A stretch of 64,000 nucleotides of DNA from assembly GCA_026874595.1 (NCBI GenBank), contig CM049312.1, positions 76,063,429-76,127,428 on the forward strand, given 5' to 3'. The stretch comes from Sipunculus nudus (taxonomy: Eukaryota > Annelida > Sipuncula > Golfingiida > Sipunculidae). A program made the position numbers and the translations under genes. This document shows, in pieces, positions 1 to 11,712 of the stretch; within the stretch, counting starts at the first letter, position 1; every line of letters starts with the position of its first letter. Under the pieces are notes generated by a model. That model was not told the origin of the DNA, made no database searches, and saw only the letters and a program-made list of their open reading frames with translations.

Positions 1-2604
1 ATCCTTTTCTGGGGAACCTTCAAATTATCTGTGTACAAAATATGCTGTGAAAATGTAATGCCGCTGTACACAAGTGACTCGAAAAAGATTCATCCATTTC
101 TGGCCTGCTGAAGGAGACACCAGCAACTGAACACAAAACTGTGTATTACTTTTTTTTTCCTTCTGACCCAAATATCAATATGCTTCTCCCTTAGGCCATG
201 GGTAATACATCTTATGTTTGAATCCTATCCATCATATGTTAGGGGAGTTATTATGCAGAAATGAATTTTATTGTTCATCAAATTCTTTGCGAGTTATTTC
301 ATTAACATCTTTTGAGAATTATCGCCTCTGTCAAGGTCATCCACCTTCAAACTTGACCTAGCCCTTCATAACAAACATTACTGGTGCAAGTTCAGTAGGT
401 GTTAGTCAAATTGTTTGCGAGCTATTTGGTTAACATCATTTTAGTATTATCACTTCTGTGACCTTGAAAATCCATCAAGGTCACCCATCTTCAAACATGA
501 TGTAGCCCATCAAAAGGTCCATCACTGCCGTGAGTCTGGGGACCTTATATGAAATACTTTTTACGAGTTATTGTGTTGACAATGTGTGTCCTTTTGCATG
601 CATAATTGCTAAGACAGCGCAACCTTACTAGGTGTTCAGTAATGGCTTTTACCACATAACTTACAGAAAAATGGCTGACTATGACCATATATCATGCCTT
701 GTTGCTGTTGACATGAGGAACTGTCCTACTGTTAAGGTGGAACAAACAATAATGGTTACAATTATGATTACTGCCCTGCTGAAAGACGGACCTAAAATTT
801 AACACCAAACTGTGGATAACTTTTTTGACCTTTGACCTCTGGACCCCAAAATTGATAGGGATCTTCCATAATTGATGGTTAATACATATTTCAGGTTTAA
901 ACTCAATCCGTCAATCCTAACTGGTGTTATCATCCGGAAAAGAATTTGTGGACGGACAGACGGACGGACAGACGGACAGGTCGATTACTATAGGGTACCC
1001 GCTTTTCAAGAGGGGCCCTAACTATTGTATACATCTTATAACAGAGGTGTTATAAGAGCCTTTCACAGCAGACATTACCTACAGTTCATTAATATGTACA
1101 CAGCATAAGCCAGCATCACATAAATTCCACAGATAATGCAGGTGAATAGCTGGATTTACTTAAGTCATGATATTTCACACACAAGGACACAGCAACTGAC
1201 AGGTTTCAGAATACCCCACTCTTTTCATTCTGCTATAGTCAGTCACTGGAAGAATATTCACTGTTTTTTTTTTAAAATTATATCAGCTAAATTCAAACTT
1301 TTAAGGGCTTGAAAATACATAATACATTTTATGATGGTTTTCAAGCTGTTCTAACCATGACTAGGCTTTCTGCAGAAGCCAGAGACCAAGACTCCTGGAT
1401 TACTGCATATCCAGCATGTAAAACCTAGAATTCAGCATTATAACTTGTTTTATCATCCAAAACAACTTGGGTATTTGAATTATTTAAAGCATACAATATC
1501 ACCTGGAATTTACATGGACATTTCTGGCTGTTCCTTGTAGTAGCACTAACACCAATACTGTGATGACTACTTTAATGAGTACTGTAATGACAATGATATG
1601 ATTGACAGCCTACGGTGATTACCTTTGCTCATTAATCTCAAAATAGCATTTCCCTACTAAAAATAGCTCTGCCTTTTCAGAACATGACGGTAAGTGTCTG
1701 TGACACATAAGATCTCATTCAGATGCTCAGTTCTGGTGGTCAAAGCATCAGACTGGATGAGATAAGTTTCAGACTGTTGAAACAAGAGGATCCAAGTTGG
1801 CTCTTCTGGCAGTCACTGACCACTAACACAGAAACCAGTAAAAACTATGTAAATACTGCACTGACAATTGACCCTAAGATAATGCTCTTATCAAATAATC
1901 AAATTATACTGGCAAAATAATTTATCATGAAATAATATAAAAAAATGTAAAATAAATTAAATGAAATTACAAAACCCTTCAAAATTTGACACAGATCACC
2001 TCTATTGGGACACTCCAAACTCCCGTATGATGTGGCAAACATCCTGACTCTTCACTTTTCCCTACTATTAAAAACCCTGAAATTCCCATAACATATATCC
2101 TCTGTAGTTTTGTCCCCCGCTTCCTCAGAACGGGGGACATTGATTTGGGTTCTGTCTGTCTGTCTGTTCGTCTGTCAGGTTTTCATTTCTGTATCATAAC
2201 TTTCCTAAATATTATCCGATTTTATTCACATTTGGGTCAGTGATTGATCTCATGCATACCTTAGCTGGGATTGGTTTTGGAGTGTCTGTCTGAAAATTCA
2301 TTCACACCAGCTCCAAAACAAAAAATAAAATTATTGTCCAAATTCACACAAAAAATTATGACATGTGGAGACATCTCCAGGTGGCCATGAAAACTAAAAC
2401 ACATCTACTATGACATGTGGAGACATCTTCAGGCCAAAATAAAAACTAAAACAGAAATTGAGAAGTGAGGAGGCAAGCATGAAGGACAACAAGAGGCAGA
2501 AGCAGGGGACATAAATTCCACAAATTTGCTTGTTTTTTTTTTAAATTTCAGGTTTCACAAAATTGCAGTTTTAAAAAGATTGTGACATTTACAACTAACA
2601 AACT
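1..2604. other. Intronic or intergenic stretch, no exon recognised
   Basis: No exon with conserved protein motifs was found on either strand. If the CHFR gene continues leftward, this is intron. About 250-1020 is a dispersed repeat with 'caaggtca...acttgacc' phrases that ends in a GGACGGACAGACGGACAGG tract (951-980). 1020-1240 matches the repeat family also seen near 13.7 and 42.5 kb. 2110-2250 belongs to a 'gggggacattg...ctgtctgtctg' family that recurs inverted at 61.3-61.5 kb. Confidence 0.5.
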
Positions 2605-2696
2605 TCATTTTCCAGTAAAAGAACAATATGTCTGGACAGTAGCAGTAAAAACTTGATCCCCAGATATTGGATCTATCATTTTGGTGAGTAGCATAC

Positions 2697-2795
2697 CTTC
2701 CTCAGCAGTGGTACTCAGGTCTGATGAGTACTCCTGAGTAGTCTCCATTTCTTCTAGCTCCAGTTGCTTCATGTCCTGGTACAGGTACGCCACAT
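2697..2795 (-). CDS. CHFR: CHFR exon 5 (FHA end and acidic linker)
   Basis: Acceptor ATTGACAG. It encodes NVAYLYQDMKQLELEEMETT and continues in an acidic, Ser/Thr-rich linker. The donor chosen is GAAG|GTATGC (phase 1). The frame stays open to a TGA at 2605, so a short read-through 3' end is possible but less likely. The next exon is not visible in the window. Confidence 0.8.
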
Positions 2796-5700
2796 CTGTC
2801 AATCATATAACATCTCTGAGAAATCTCTAGCTGTCTCCAAAATTTACTATTTTACAAATACTTAAGGTTCGACATAGCTGTACACAAGAAATATATCAAT
2901 ATTTTACTATTTTTTTCAATAATATCTTTTGTGTAAATTCCCCAGTGCTGAAGGCATCTGCATGATTTCCATGCATGATTTCCATGCAAGTATAACAGCA
3001 GTCAGTTTGTTTAAGCATTTCTGCTGATGATAAATATATAATAAAATATAAATATAAAATAATAAAATTCATCATTGTTTAATCCCAATGTACCTCTCTG
3101 CCATGTGCATTACTGAGATTTTGAATGAGCAATTACTGGGTAAATCTTTCTGAAATATCTAATTCAAAATAAGGATGTTTTTCATCAAGTGATTATTTGA
3201 ACAGAAATATATTAAGCAGTGATATAAAAGCACATAAAAATTATTTGTGCACTTTTGACCAAATCATTGAGAAATAACATTCATTGCCACAAGACCTGCT
3301 TATTGAAATTATACCCACATGATAAACTAATAAAAATACTCACTGAATGCATCATCATTTTTCCTGTAGACAATGTGGATTTCATCTCCATGCTTGAGTT
3401 CCTGTCTCTGTGAAGTAAATAAAACTCAGTTAATGGAAAGTTATGGCGTATACAGCCGCTGTGCTTGAAGAATTTTAAACAGATTATCTAATAAAATCAA
3501 ATTTAAAAAAATATTTGACATCCCAAGTCAATTTATACACTTTAATAAGAAAATTATACATTGTGTCAAATTCTCCTTGAGAGCTGTTCATGTAAAGCAT
3601 GAAATAAAAAGACAAATATGATAAAAAATAGCATGTTTTATACAGCAAACCCTCGGATGAATATTAAATACAAATGAAGAAATTCTTTTAACATCTTTCA
3701 GGGTGCCATTTTTTCCTTGCTGCATTTTGTGCCATTTTTACCTGTGCTATTTTTACCATGCACCAATTTAATACAGGTACATACCTTGCCAGAGACAATC
3801 TTACGGCTCATATTGAGGAGTGTTCCATTTGTGCTGAAATGAAAATATTTACCACCTGTCAAAATAACAAACATGATTGAACTTTTCAAATTACTTTATT
3901 TCATCAGTAATTTACAATTTTATGCTTATTTAACTTTGTTTTGGATATGTTTGTTTTAATAGGTAACATACACCATGGAACAAAAAAAGATATATTTTTA
4001 CTGTAAAATCTGTTGAACCAGCTCCTACAAAGGCTAGTTAACAGATGAATAAATGTTTCAAAATTACCCTTTCTTTAAGGCTATATATATATATCTCTCT
4101 AAGGACATGTGAGAATATTATCACATGAACTGAGAAAATATCTTATAATGTTTCAATTCTTCACACAGGGAGCTTCTGTAGAGTTAAATGTTTTTAAATG
4201 TTAATATACTGGTTTATATAATAAGTGTACAAATGATGACTAGTCCCCTAGATCTGCAGTCCCTTGTTTATAATGACTATCCTTACCTGGAGTCTTGTAG
4301 CCATATTTTCCCCTCATTATCTTTTTCAATAAAGCAGTGGTGTGCTGAGACCAACTTATTTCCAGCTAGACACAGATCACAGGCTGAAAAATAAAATTAC
4401 CAAGTACTGGTGAAAGGTTGTACACCAAACATGCATATGACTGGCAGAACTATAACAATGCATGGAATAAAAAATTAAAGTTTATAATTAACATGATCAG
4501 TATTTTATCTTTCATGAAAAGCACGAAAGTAATGATTTACAGAATGCATAAAATTTTAAATTTTGAGTAAAATATCTGCAAGGAGACCAAGTGGGCAATG
4601 TGCAAGATGTATGATCTCTGTCTGAACTCATGACTTAATTCAACCTGGTAATTGGGTTTTCAAGCCTTCAAGGTTTAATGAGCGATATTAAATTGTATTC
4701 TAAGTCAGGCTGATAGATACACATGAATATGATGGTGAAAATCTATCTAATAATTTGTTTGCAATTTTACTTAATGTCATAGTTGTTTTATCCTAGAATC
4801 ATACGGTCTTCAGAGGGGCTCATTTTGCCTGCATGTATGATCTACCTATCCTGGGGATGAATGAATATTTTAGTCAGAAAATTTAAGGCCTAAGGCCCAT
4901 TATTCCATAAGCCCTTCTGCTGAAAGTTTTTTATTTTAAGTAGACACATCCCTATTCTTATTAAATAATAGGTCACATTTTACTTACACTTTGCTCCGGT
5001 TTCACTTACCTATTATGACAATTTTTTCTTAGCTATGTATTTGTTGCCAGCAAAACAGATACCAGCCTAAAGAGGAGTGCCCAGAGCCCATTGTGTTACA
5101 TTGCATTTAGACTGAAAACTCCGGCAACTCAATTTCATAGACCACAAGCTCAGAAAGAGAGCCCAACACCCACTGGCACAGGCCCCCCGTGCACATGGGT
5201 TGCTGGGGCTGTAAGCTGTCACTCAAAATAAAATGTAACAACATTGGCTTTTACTTGCATCAGATATATAACTATGAAAAAATAGTTTTAATGTCATAAA
5301 TGGTTAATGAAGTGGGAATAAAATGGAAGCGTTATATGATCAATTTATAAAATAAGAGTAGCGCATGCCCAAATTCTACATATGCTAGGGAGAGAAAAAG
5401 GAATTTTGATAACTTTATATGAAGCATGTTCAGAATTCAGTTTAGGGCTTGGGTCAGCTCAACAAGGTAAAGAGGGAGATATATCTGATGGGGTGTGAGA
5501 AAAAGAAAATAAAGAGTGATACTGATAGTAAAAACATGTGACTACTGATTTTTCCAGTTGATGTTTCACCTCTTTTAAACATATCCACCAGCTGTTCACG
5601 AGTTCAGGTGTAGACCGAATGGCACAACTGCGGAATAACTCATAAAAATGTTTCTATGTCCAGCTGCTTTTGTCTTTATTTTGCCACTTATTTTTATCTG

Positions 5701-6723
5701 CCTTTTTCTTTTCCACAACATGAATGCTGCTAGTAATCATCATATGGTCCGTCCCGTATACACTCATAAGTAACCTTGTCAAGACTGCGAGAATGATCCT
5801 GCAGTGGCTCCGACCGAATTCCAAACACATGCCATAAATATTATGAAAAACTGGCTACTTATGTAACTCCGGGCAGCAGGAAGAGGTTTTTTTTTGGGGG
5901 GGGGGGGAGGGGGATACTGAGCAGGTGAAATGAGAGAAGCCAGTGGCCACAGGCGCTTGAATCGCTATTTGTGTTGATATTGGCTTAAATCGTGTTCAAT
6001 TTACCTTAACAACAATCCCCTACCGTTCAATGAGCTGTAAACCATGTTATATCGCTTGCCGGTACTTGTTTATATAATAGATACACAAGGCCGGCATCCA
6101 AGTCTGCGGACGAGTCTGTATCCATTAAGCGACGAGCAGACAGATTTAACCCAGATTACTATTTCCATCGTTATCAACCAATCAGGTGTTAGGTTCCAGG
6201 GGGGAATCCTTACTGATGACCAAGATAAATGGGGATTTCCTCGTTTGGGGTAACAGCTGCTTAATGGATGCAGACTAGTTACAAATAAGAGCTCATTACA
6301 AGTGGTACACTGTGTGTATTGGAATTGTTAATGCTTTTATAGAAAGAAGAACTGGCCATTTAACGACTGTAAGTTTCTTCCCTCGAAAATCTTTAAAATA
6401 TTCGGGAATTTGAATTGATTTCTTGTATTATCGCCAACCCACCGCAGACTTGGATGCCGGCCTTGTGTATCTATTATATAAACAAGTACCGGCAAGCGAT
6501 ATAACATGGTTTACAGCTCATTAAACGGTAGGGGACTGTTGTTAAGGTAAATTGAACACGATTTAAGCCAATATCAACACAAATAGCGATTCAAGCGCCT
6601 GTGCCAGTGGCAGTGCTCACTTTTAGCCCTTCCTATAACAAATTTGTCTTTGTTGATGGCAACAGGATCAGACACTGCGTCTGTGGTGCACACAAGCTGA
6701 GCCCAGGCCCCCTCGTCAGCCAT
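2697..6723 (-). CDS. CHFR: CHFR-like E3 ubiquitin ligase, N-terminal FHA region (5 exons, 3' part outside window)
   Basis: Five exons on the minus strand join in phase: 6723-6621, 4383-4287, 3833-3785, 3407-3344 and 2795-2697. The product starts MADEG and contains a full FHA phosphothreonine-binding domain: the FVIGR strand, a CDL segment, NKLVS followed by HHC, STNGT, LKHGDEI, then VYRKND and NVAYLYQ. The last blocks are nearly the same as in vertebrate CHFR (known: HGD/TGD, VYRKN, NVAYLY), which separates it from CHK2 and RNF8. CHFR is a nuclear RING ligase of the antephase (prophase) checkpoint that acts on Aurora A and PLK1. The RING and cysteine-rich/PAR-binding parts would lie left of the window. 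After the FHA an acidic linker (QLELEEMETTQEY) begins. Homology is inferred from remembered family motifs, not a search. Confidence in the FHA is very high and in CHFR high. Confidence 0.88.
3344..3407 (-). CDS. CHFR: CHFR exon 4 (FHA C-terminal strands)
   Basis: Acceptor ACTTCACAG and donor GTGAGT; 64 bases. It encodes RQELKHGDEIHIVYRKNDDA and one further residue. The GDEI and VYRKN blocks are the strongest CHFR-specific signature in the window. Confidence 0.9.
3785..3833 (-). CDS. CHFR: CHFR exon 3 (FHA STNGT motif)
   Basis: Acceptor CATTTCAG and donor GTATGT. The 49-base exon encodes (S)TNGTLLNMSRKIVSGK. S-T-N-G-T is the conserved FHA Asn-Gly loop. Its phase matches both neighbours. Confidence 0.88.
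4287..4383 (-). CDS. CHFR: CHFR exon 2 (FHA core, Ser-His motif)
   Basis: Acceptor TATTTTTCAG and donor GTAAGG; length 97, which fits 2+31 codons+2. It encodes CDLCLAGNKLVSAHHCFIEK and an acidic turn, ending IWLQDSS across the junction. The V-S-x-x-H phosphopeptide-binding motif of FHA domains is present. Confidence 0.9.
4384..6620 (-). other. CHFR: CHFR intron 1
   Basis: The intron runs from GTGAGC to TTTCAG. It holds the inverted-repeat element at 5939-6611 and a G-rich run at about 5897-5916. No other coding segment was recognised in it. Confidence 0.7.
5939..6611. mobile_element. Foldback-type inverted-repeat element in CHFR intron 1
   Basis: The left arm (about 5939-6109, starting GCCAGTGGCCACAGGCGC) and right arm (about 6442-6611) are near-perfect reverse complements of about 168 bases, separated by about 332 bases. 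A second inner inverted pair (GTCTGTATCCATTAAGC near 6113-6131, complement near 6258-6280) lies inside the spacer. There is no transposase ORF. It looks like a non-autonomous foldback/long-TIR element; no clear target duplication was found. Confidence 0.75.
6621..6723 (-). CDS. CHFR: CHFR exon 1 (start codon, first FHA strand)
   Basis: The ATG is at 6723-6721 in the context GACAGCGATGG, followed by 34 codons and one base, ending at a GTGAGC donor. It encodes MADEGAWAQL...KFVIGRAK; the I-G-R is the conserved first FHA motif. The split codon A|CC joins exon 2 in frame. The right arm of an inverted-repeat element ends about 10 bases past the donor. The 5' UTR boundary and promoter were not resolved. 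Confidence 0.82.
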
Positions 6724-8541
6724 CGCTGTCTGTGTGTCAGTCCTCGGGCTGTCAGTATCAAACTCTGCTGTCTTGGTTTGTTTACATGCAAGCCTTCACT
6801 TTTGCCAACTTCAGCAACTGCTGGTTCGCAAAACTGTTGACGACGGTTAGGGTACCAGTATACATGCCTAGACTTGCAATGATCAGGAGTTTGATTCGTC
6901 CATATAAATTACTTGTTACCCATTGTTACCAGTTTTAATTTATTGTTTATATAAAAATCACACTTTGCCTGAGATAGATTTGATCTTTAATTTTCTATCT
7001 CTGTGTACAAGATTAGCTTCAACATACATCAGGATCAGTATGGTAATTGTTTTTAGCTTTACTGTATTTATGGTAACTTCTCGCGTTTCGGTTATCCAGT
7101 AATGCAACAGTTGCTTTCCTAGCTTGCTTTCCCTGTCTAGAAACGGGAGGGAATATTACGTAAAAGATATATTTGAAAATATTTGTAGAAACTAAGGAGT
7201 ATAAAGATAATATTAAAACATTATTTAATGAGTTGAAATAGATATTGTATTACTATGTTTGAAGCTGTTATATTTTACTCCAAATTTGTAAACAGTAAAA
7301 TGCATAACCTTTAACAATATAATTCACCAGTCGGATTTTTATTAGCAATCGCCACCAGAGGGCACTCCGACACAAGTTTTCTTTGGGACCACATGGTCCT
7401 ATTTGTTCATGTGAGTTATACCTGAAATACAGAAGTGAATGGTTTGGTTTGCTCTGGTTGGCCAAGCAATTATGCCAAGTGGCATTACAAACCCATTTAT
7501 GATTTTTATGTGTTAGGCATAATCTCAGTGCCGGTCATTTTTTTATCTGTGACTAAAGAAAAGTACAAATGCTTTTTTTTAATTGACTGCTTGGAGCGGT
7601 AATTTTTCCTGCACTGCATTCGGACCAGGACTGTGAGAACATAAGATACACATCCGCTGATTTATTTTTGCCTTGTTTGACTTCAGAAACTAGAAAAAAC
7701 TCAGGTAAAAGAAAGTTTACTATCAGAATTTATTTTTAAAGTTGCACGAAAGAGACCGAATTAAGCTTCAGGACTGTCAGACACAGAGACACTACAGGTT
7801 ATAGATAATTAATTGGTTCATCCTACAAATTGGCTTAAAAAAGTATTTTGGATATTGGATTAAGAAACCTCATGATGCTATATACTTTCCTAACCCAGCG
7901 GTTGTACTGTAGGCCTTAATAGTCGTCCCAGGTCTCCTTTTGTTTTTAACTGCTGTCCTCTGGGTTAACCAACCAGAATGTGAGGAATTGTAATTAGACC
8001 AATGAGAGCATAGATTTGCATCCAGCTCCACATTTTAAAACAGTGGCCTGATTACACCGAGGCACCGGGTCTCGTTTTGTCTGATTCTTGGCCTTGTGCG
8101 GGAATCGATGGAATTTCAATTGCTGAATGATAAAATATCTGACAGCAGTACGTGAGACTGCATGCATGGAAAGTGTGTTTATAATATTGAATTACCCGCA
8201 CTGCGATACGGGGACGCCCCTTCTATCATCCTCTGTAAATAAGAGCAAAGGATTTAAGTGGTATATACGTACAGCAGATGTGAAATTATGAATTTTATAG
8301 AACACACCAGTTACAAACAGCTTTCAGTATCACTATCAAGCAAATACGATTCCAGTGCGGCGAAACATTAATGTTCAGTTACATTCTAGCCCTCATGGTA
8401 TTCCCCCCCCCCCCCCTCAGTTTCGCAAATGACGGATATGTTTATATGAAATAAACACAACATCATTCCAATGGAATTTCTCAGTGTTATGTGTCGAAAT
8501 ACGAATATAATTTTAGGTCATGCTGCTACTCAAGTGATTAT
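6724..8541. other. CHFR 5' UTR/promoter side and intergenic DNA
   Basis: The DNA just upstream (on the minus strand) of the CHFR start should hold its 5' UTR and promoter, but no TATA box or transcription start could be assigned. The remainder shows no conserved coding frame. A C-run lies at 8402-8417. Confidence 0.4.
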
Positions 8542-8712
8542 ATGGTACCCCCAGGGCCCAGTTTGTGTACATCAGTGCATGGCTGTTCAGTATTCTTCCA
8601 GACCAACACGCCTTCAGATCCAGAAGTACAATTATCCAGGGTCCGCCTTGCTGTCAGTTTATATTCGTTTCAAATGACAAACACTGTGATAAACGATACG
8701 ACAATATGAAAA
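8542..8712 (+). pseudogene. CYP2-like cytochrome P450 relic, exon 1
   Basis: One frame reads MVPPGPSL...VFFQTNTPSDP, resembling the proline-rich hinge (PPGP) of microsomal P450s. A shifted frame gives LLSVYIRFK, then TNTVIND, and a third frame gives RYDNMK before GTAAGT. In family order these pieces resemble the stretch from the hinge to the B region (known pattern: YGPVFSVY...VVINDYD..KE). At least two frameshifts break it. Same strand and 2 kb upstream of the second P450 relic, so probably the same dead gene. Confidence 0.45.
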
Positions 8713-10175
8713 GTAAGTTCCTTTTTTTTTTAATCAATAGATTTCCGATGATTGCTCAAAAGAAATAAATATTTATAAAAGACACTTAATTGGCACACCT
8801 TTTAAGCTAAAACTGTAGGATAAATCTGGCAAACGTAAGTCTTGATGTTCTTCTTTACAGGATAGATATTTGTATGATTAATTCAAATACGAGGAAAACA
8901 TTCTGATCTCTCATTTTTGGGCATACTTCTTGTACGATATTTCTAACGTGAAATTGTTCCTTTTCTGATTCAATGCTTAGCAATTCCCCAACACTGTTTG
9001 CTAGCCGCACCCCAGGTCACTCTCCACCTGCCAATCTTGAACACTCTAAGAAAAATGGTTACATGTAGAAACCTTAAGGGTTCTTTAGAGTGAATCCAGT
9101 GGGGAACCCTAAAAGGTTCCAGGTAGAACCCTCTGGTCAGGGTTTTTCATAGAACCCTCTCTTAGTGGCACATCAGTTTATTTGGTAATATGGTATATCG
9201 AATTATATACAATATAATTTACAATACATAATATGATATATTGCCTATATATGTCACTCTTAAGAGCATGCAGAACACTCCCTAGATATTGTCATTTCCT
9301 ACAGTGAATTTCGACCTCACAAGATACATGCATCTTTGTGAACTTTGATCTCATCTGCAGTGCATGCAGGCGTCTCTTGTCGATTACATATTTCTTGACA
9401 TTCCAAGCAGACATTTCTTTTTTTTTTGTATACGCGTTTGATCTCATGGCTTGAAATGTGCGGAATCACATTCTTGGACTCTGCGATGTAAAGAAATGGA
9501 ATTTGAATTAATAGTACTTTTGAAAATGTCTTTAATTAGTGATTATTGTTATTCTTTGGAGGAATAACGTTAAATCGGTATGTAATTTTCAAATAATTTT
9601 GTTAATCAGAATATCAGGTATCGATGGTGTGTTTGTTAAAATAATGCCTGAAGGAAACTATACATATTTTATTCTCAGATAAGGTTTGGGAAAGTGCAAT
9701 TTCCACTCGTTTATGCCTCTGTTTGGTAGGATGCAGAATATCAGTAACCTCCATGCCAACAAATATATCCGTGCACAATTTCGATGCCAATTTTTTTAAT
9801 GACATAAAAGACAGTCGGCTGTGATTTTATTCGATTGAGTTTATCTATGTAAAAATACTTTATTTATGTAAAAGCGATATAAATATCACTGTGTATATGT
9901 GAATGATCAATTTACCTGCGAAACGTGTCACAGCACGTGTCACACAATCTGTGACCACATGTTTAATTGTGTTCTGCAAAATTAATGAATACACCTAATG
10001 TTTTTCTGGTTAACAACTTCGCTAAAATACACTAAACCTTGTGCTTTTGTTCTTCATTTATATGACTGAAAACAATGGATCATACATTTATTAAATATAT
10101 TTATTTGTTTTGCTAGAAATATATCCCCTTTCTAATGTTTCATGATTATGCTATGTTACAAAGATAATCTTTACA

Positions 10176-10234
<59 letters not shown>

Positions 10235-10771
10235 TCCTTGTTGAAATATACACCAAACCATATCCAACTTATATCTTGCTTTTACCAATCTGCCAAATAA
10301 ACTGACCGATTTCTCAGTCAATCTGTTAAGTGCCTGATAATTTCGGTCATATTATACATTGATCGAGTGAATCAGGCATTTTGTAAATTGTCTGAAAATT
10401 CAAGGCAATTTTAAAAAATTGACTGATATAACACATTGACTGTAACATATATGATCAACACGTGTGAACGAGTGAATTAATGGTGAAAAAGAAACATCTC
10501 TCTTATTCACTAGGCATGTGATAACTAGCGATTGAACTATTCGAAAACATAATAACTGTTTCCCGTGTAAAGCAGTAGTCAGTATGCATTTTAAAGTAAA
10601 GAAAAAAACACATGAATTATTTTGTCTATGAGAATAAGTGTCCGATTCTTATATCATCTTTTTAATAGTATTCAATATCTCTTGTGCGGTTTCTGATTGT
10701 ACTTATATGTACAACGAGGAACGGATGTTTTGTCCGGAATAAATTTCAAATATCGCTGCTTATCAAGGTCA
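8713..10771. other. Stretch between the P450 relic pieces
   Basis: No further P450 exon was recognised. 9050-9175 is a short repeat rich in GGGTTCT/AGAACCCT inverted phrases. A (TA)n tract lies at about 10178-10232. Otherwise it is AT-rich DNA without a supported feature. Confidence 0.4.
10178..10232. repeat. (TA)n microsatellite
   Basis: An uninterrupted run of about 26 TA units. Confidence 0.95.
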
Positions 10772-11006
10772 AGACTCATCCAGGAGGTCCAAAGAATCGG
10801 CAACTTTGTTCAATGTGGAGCACCTCAATGTGTAGTAGGAATCGACGACTCTCTGTGATTCCCAAATCCCGAAGAATACAATTATATTGCCGTCTCTGTA
10901 TTCCATGCACACGGATCTTGAGTACTGGGAAACGTCCGATGAATTTCGTCCAGAAAGATGGATTGAAAATTTGAGAAGAAAGAAAACTTCATTCCCTCTT
11001 TTGTAG
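10772..11006 (+). pseudogene. CYP2-like cytochrome P450 relic, K-helix to PERF region
   Basis: From 10772 the frame reads RLIQEVQRIGNFVQCGAPQC, the K-helix region of CYP2-clan P450s (ExxR as E-V-Q-R). An in-frame TGA follows at 10856-10858, then FPNPEEYNYIAVSVFHAH. A +1 shift near 10911 gives TDLEYWETSDEFRPERWIEN, the conserved 'F-x-P-E-R-W' meander motif, ending at TAG 11004-11006. No heme-binding cysteine loop (FxxGxxxCxG) was found downstream. The stop, frameshift and missing heme loop mark it as a pseudogene of a heme mono-oxygenase. Confidence 0.72.
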
Positions 11007-11498
11007 TACCAAGAATATGTTTTCTCTTTTTCTCTTCACTTCCGGAGGCGTTTATGTTCAAAATAGTGAACGCAGGTAACCCTCCAATTCTTGAAGGCTT
11101 TACAGGCATAATTTAGCTCCCGCTGCATAAAAGATATTTTTTTAGTTCAACGATGAATGCCACACATATGGGGTCTTATTGGTTGAAAGTTTTTTAATGT
11201 CAATTAATTGGCTTTCACATGCGAAACAAATATCTAAAATTTTATAAGTAATATGTGTTACCATTTTTGTATTAAATTTATATACAATTGCATTATTTCT
11301 AATGTAGTTTTTTTGTAGGTTTATATGAAAATTATACTTTTTTAAGGAAATTAGTGTATCTGTTAAATACTATATCTAAAACGCTCAGGTCTCTGTTGAC
11401 GCATAAAATGCTTTTTTACCCCACTTTAACTAACGGATATTTTAAATGCACGAGTTTTCATTTTCTGTGGGTCACAACATATAAAAGATACCAAGAAC

Positions 11499-11712
11499 CA
11501 GGGGCGGATCCAGGATTTAGGAAAAGGGGGGGGGGGGGTCCAACCCAGGAGGACAAATTAAAACCCTAAAAAAAGGTCCTCAGGTCTGGAAAAAGGGGGG
11601 GGGGTCCAGGCGGCAAAATTTTGTCTGAAGTCCTTAAAAAAAAACGTTGTTTCTGATGAAAAAGGGGGGGGGGGTCCGGACCCCCTGGACCCCTCCCCTG
11701 GATCCGCTTCTG
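11499..11712. mobile_element. hAT-like MITE
   Basis: Starts CAGGGGCGGATCCAGG and ends with the complement of CAGAAGCGGATCCAGG, giving 16-bp imperfect terminal inverted repeats. The interior is G-run rich and non-coding, 214 bp in all. The flanks share AGAAC but no clean 8-bp duplication is visible. Confidence 0.65.
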
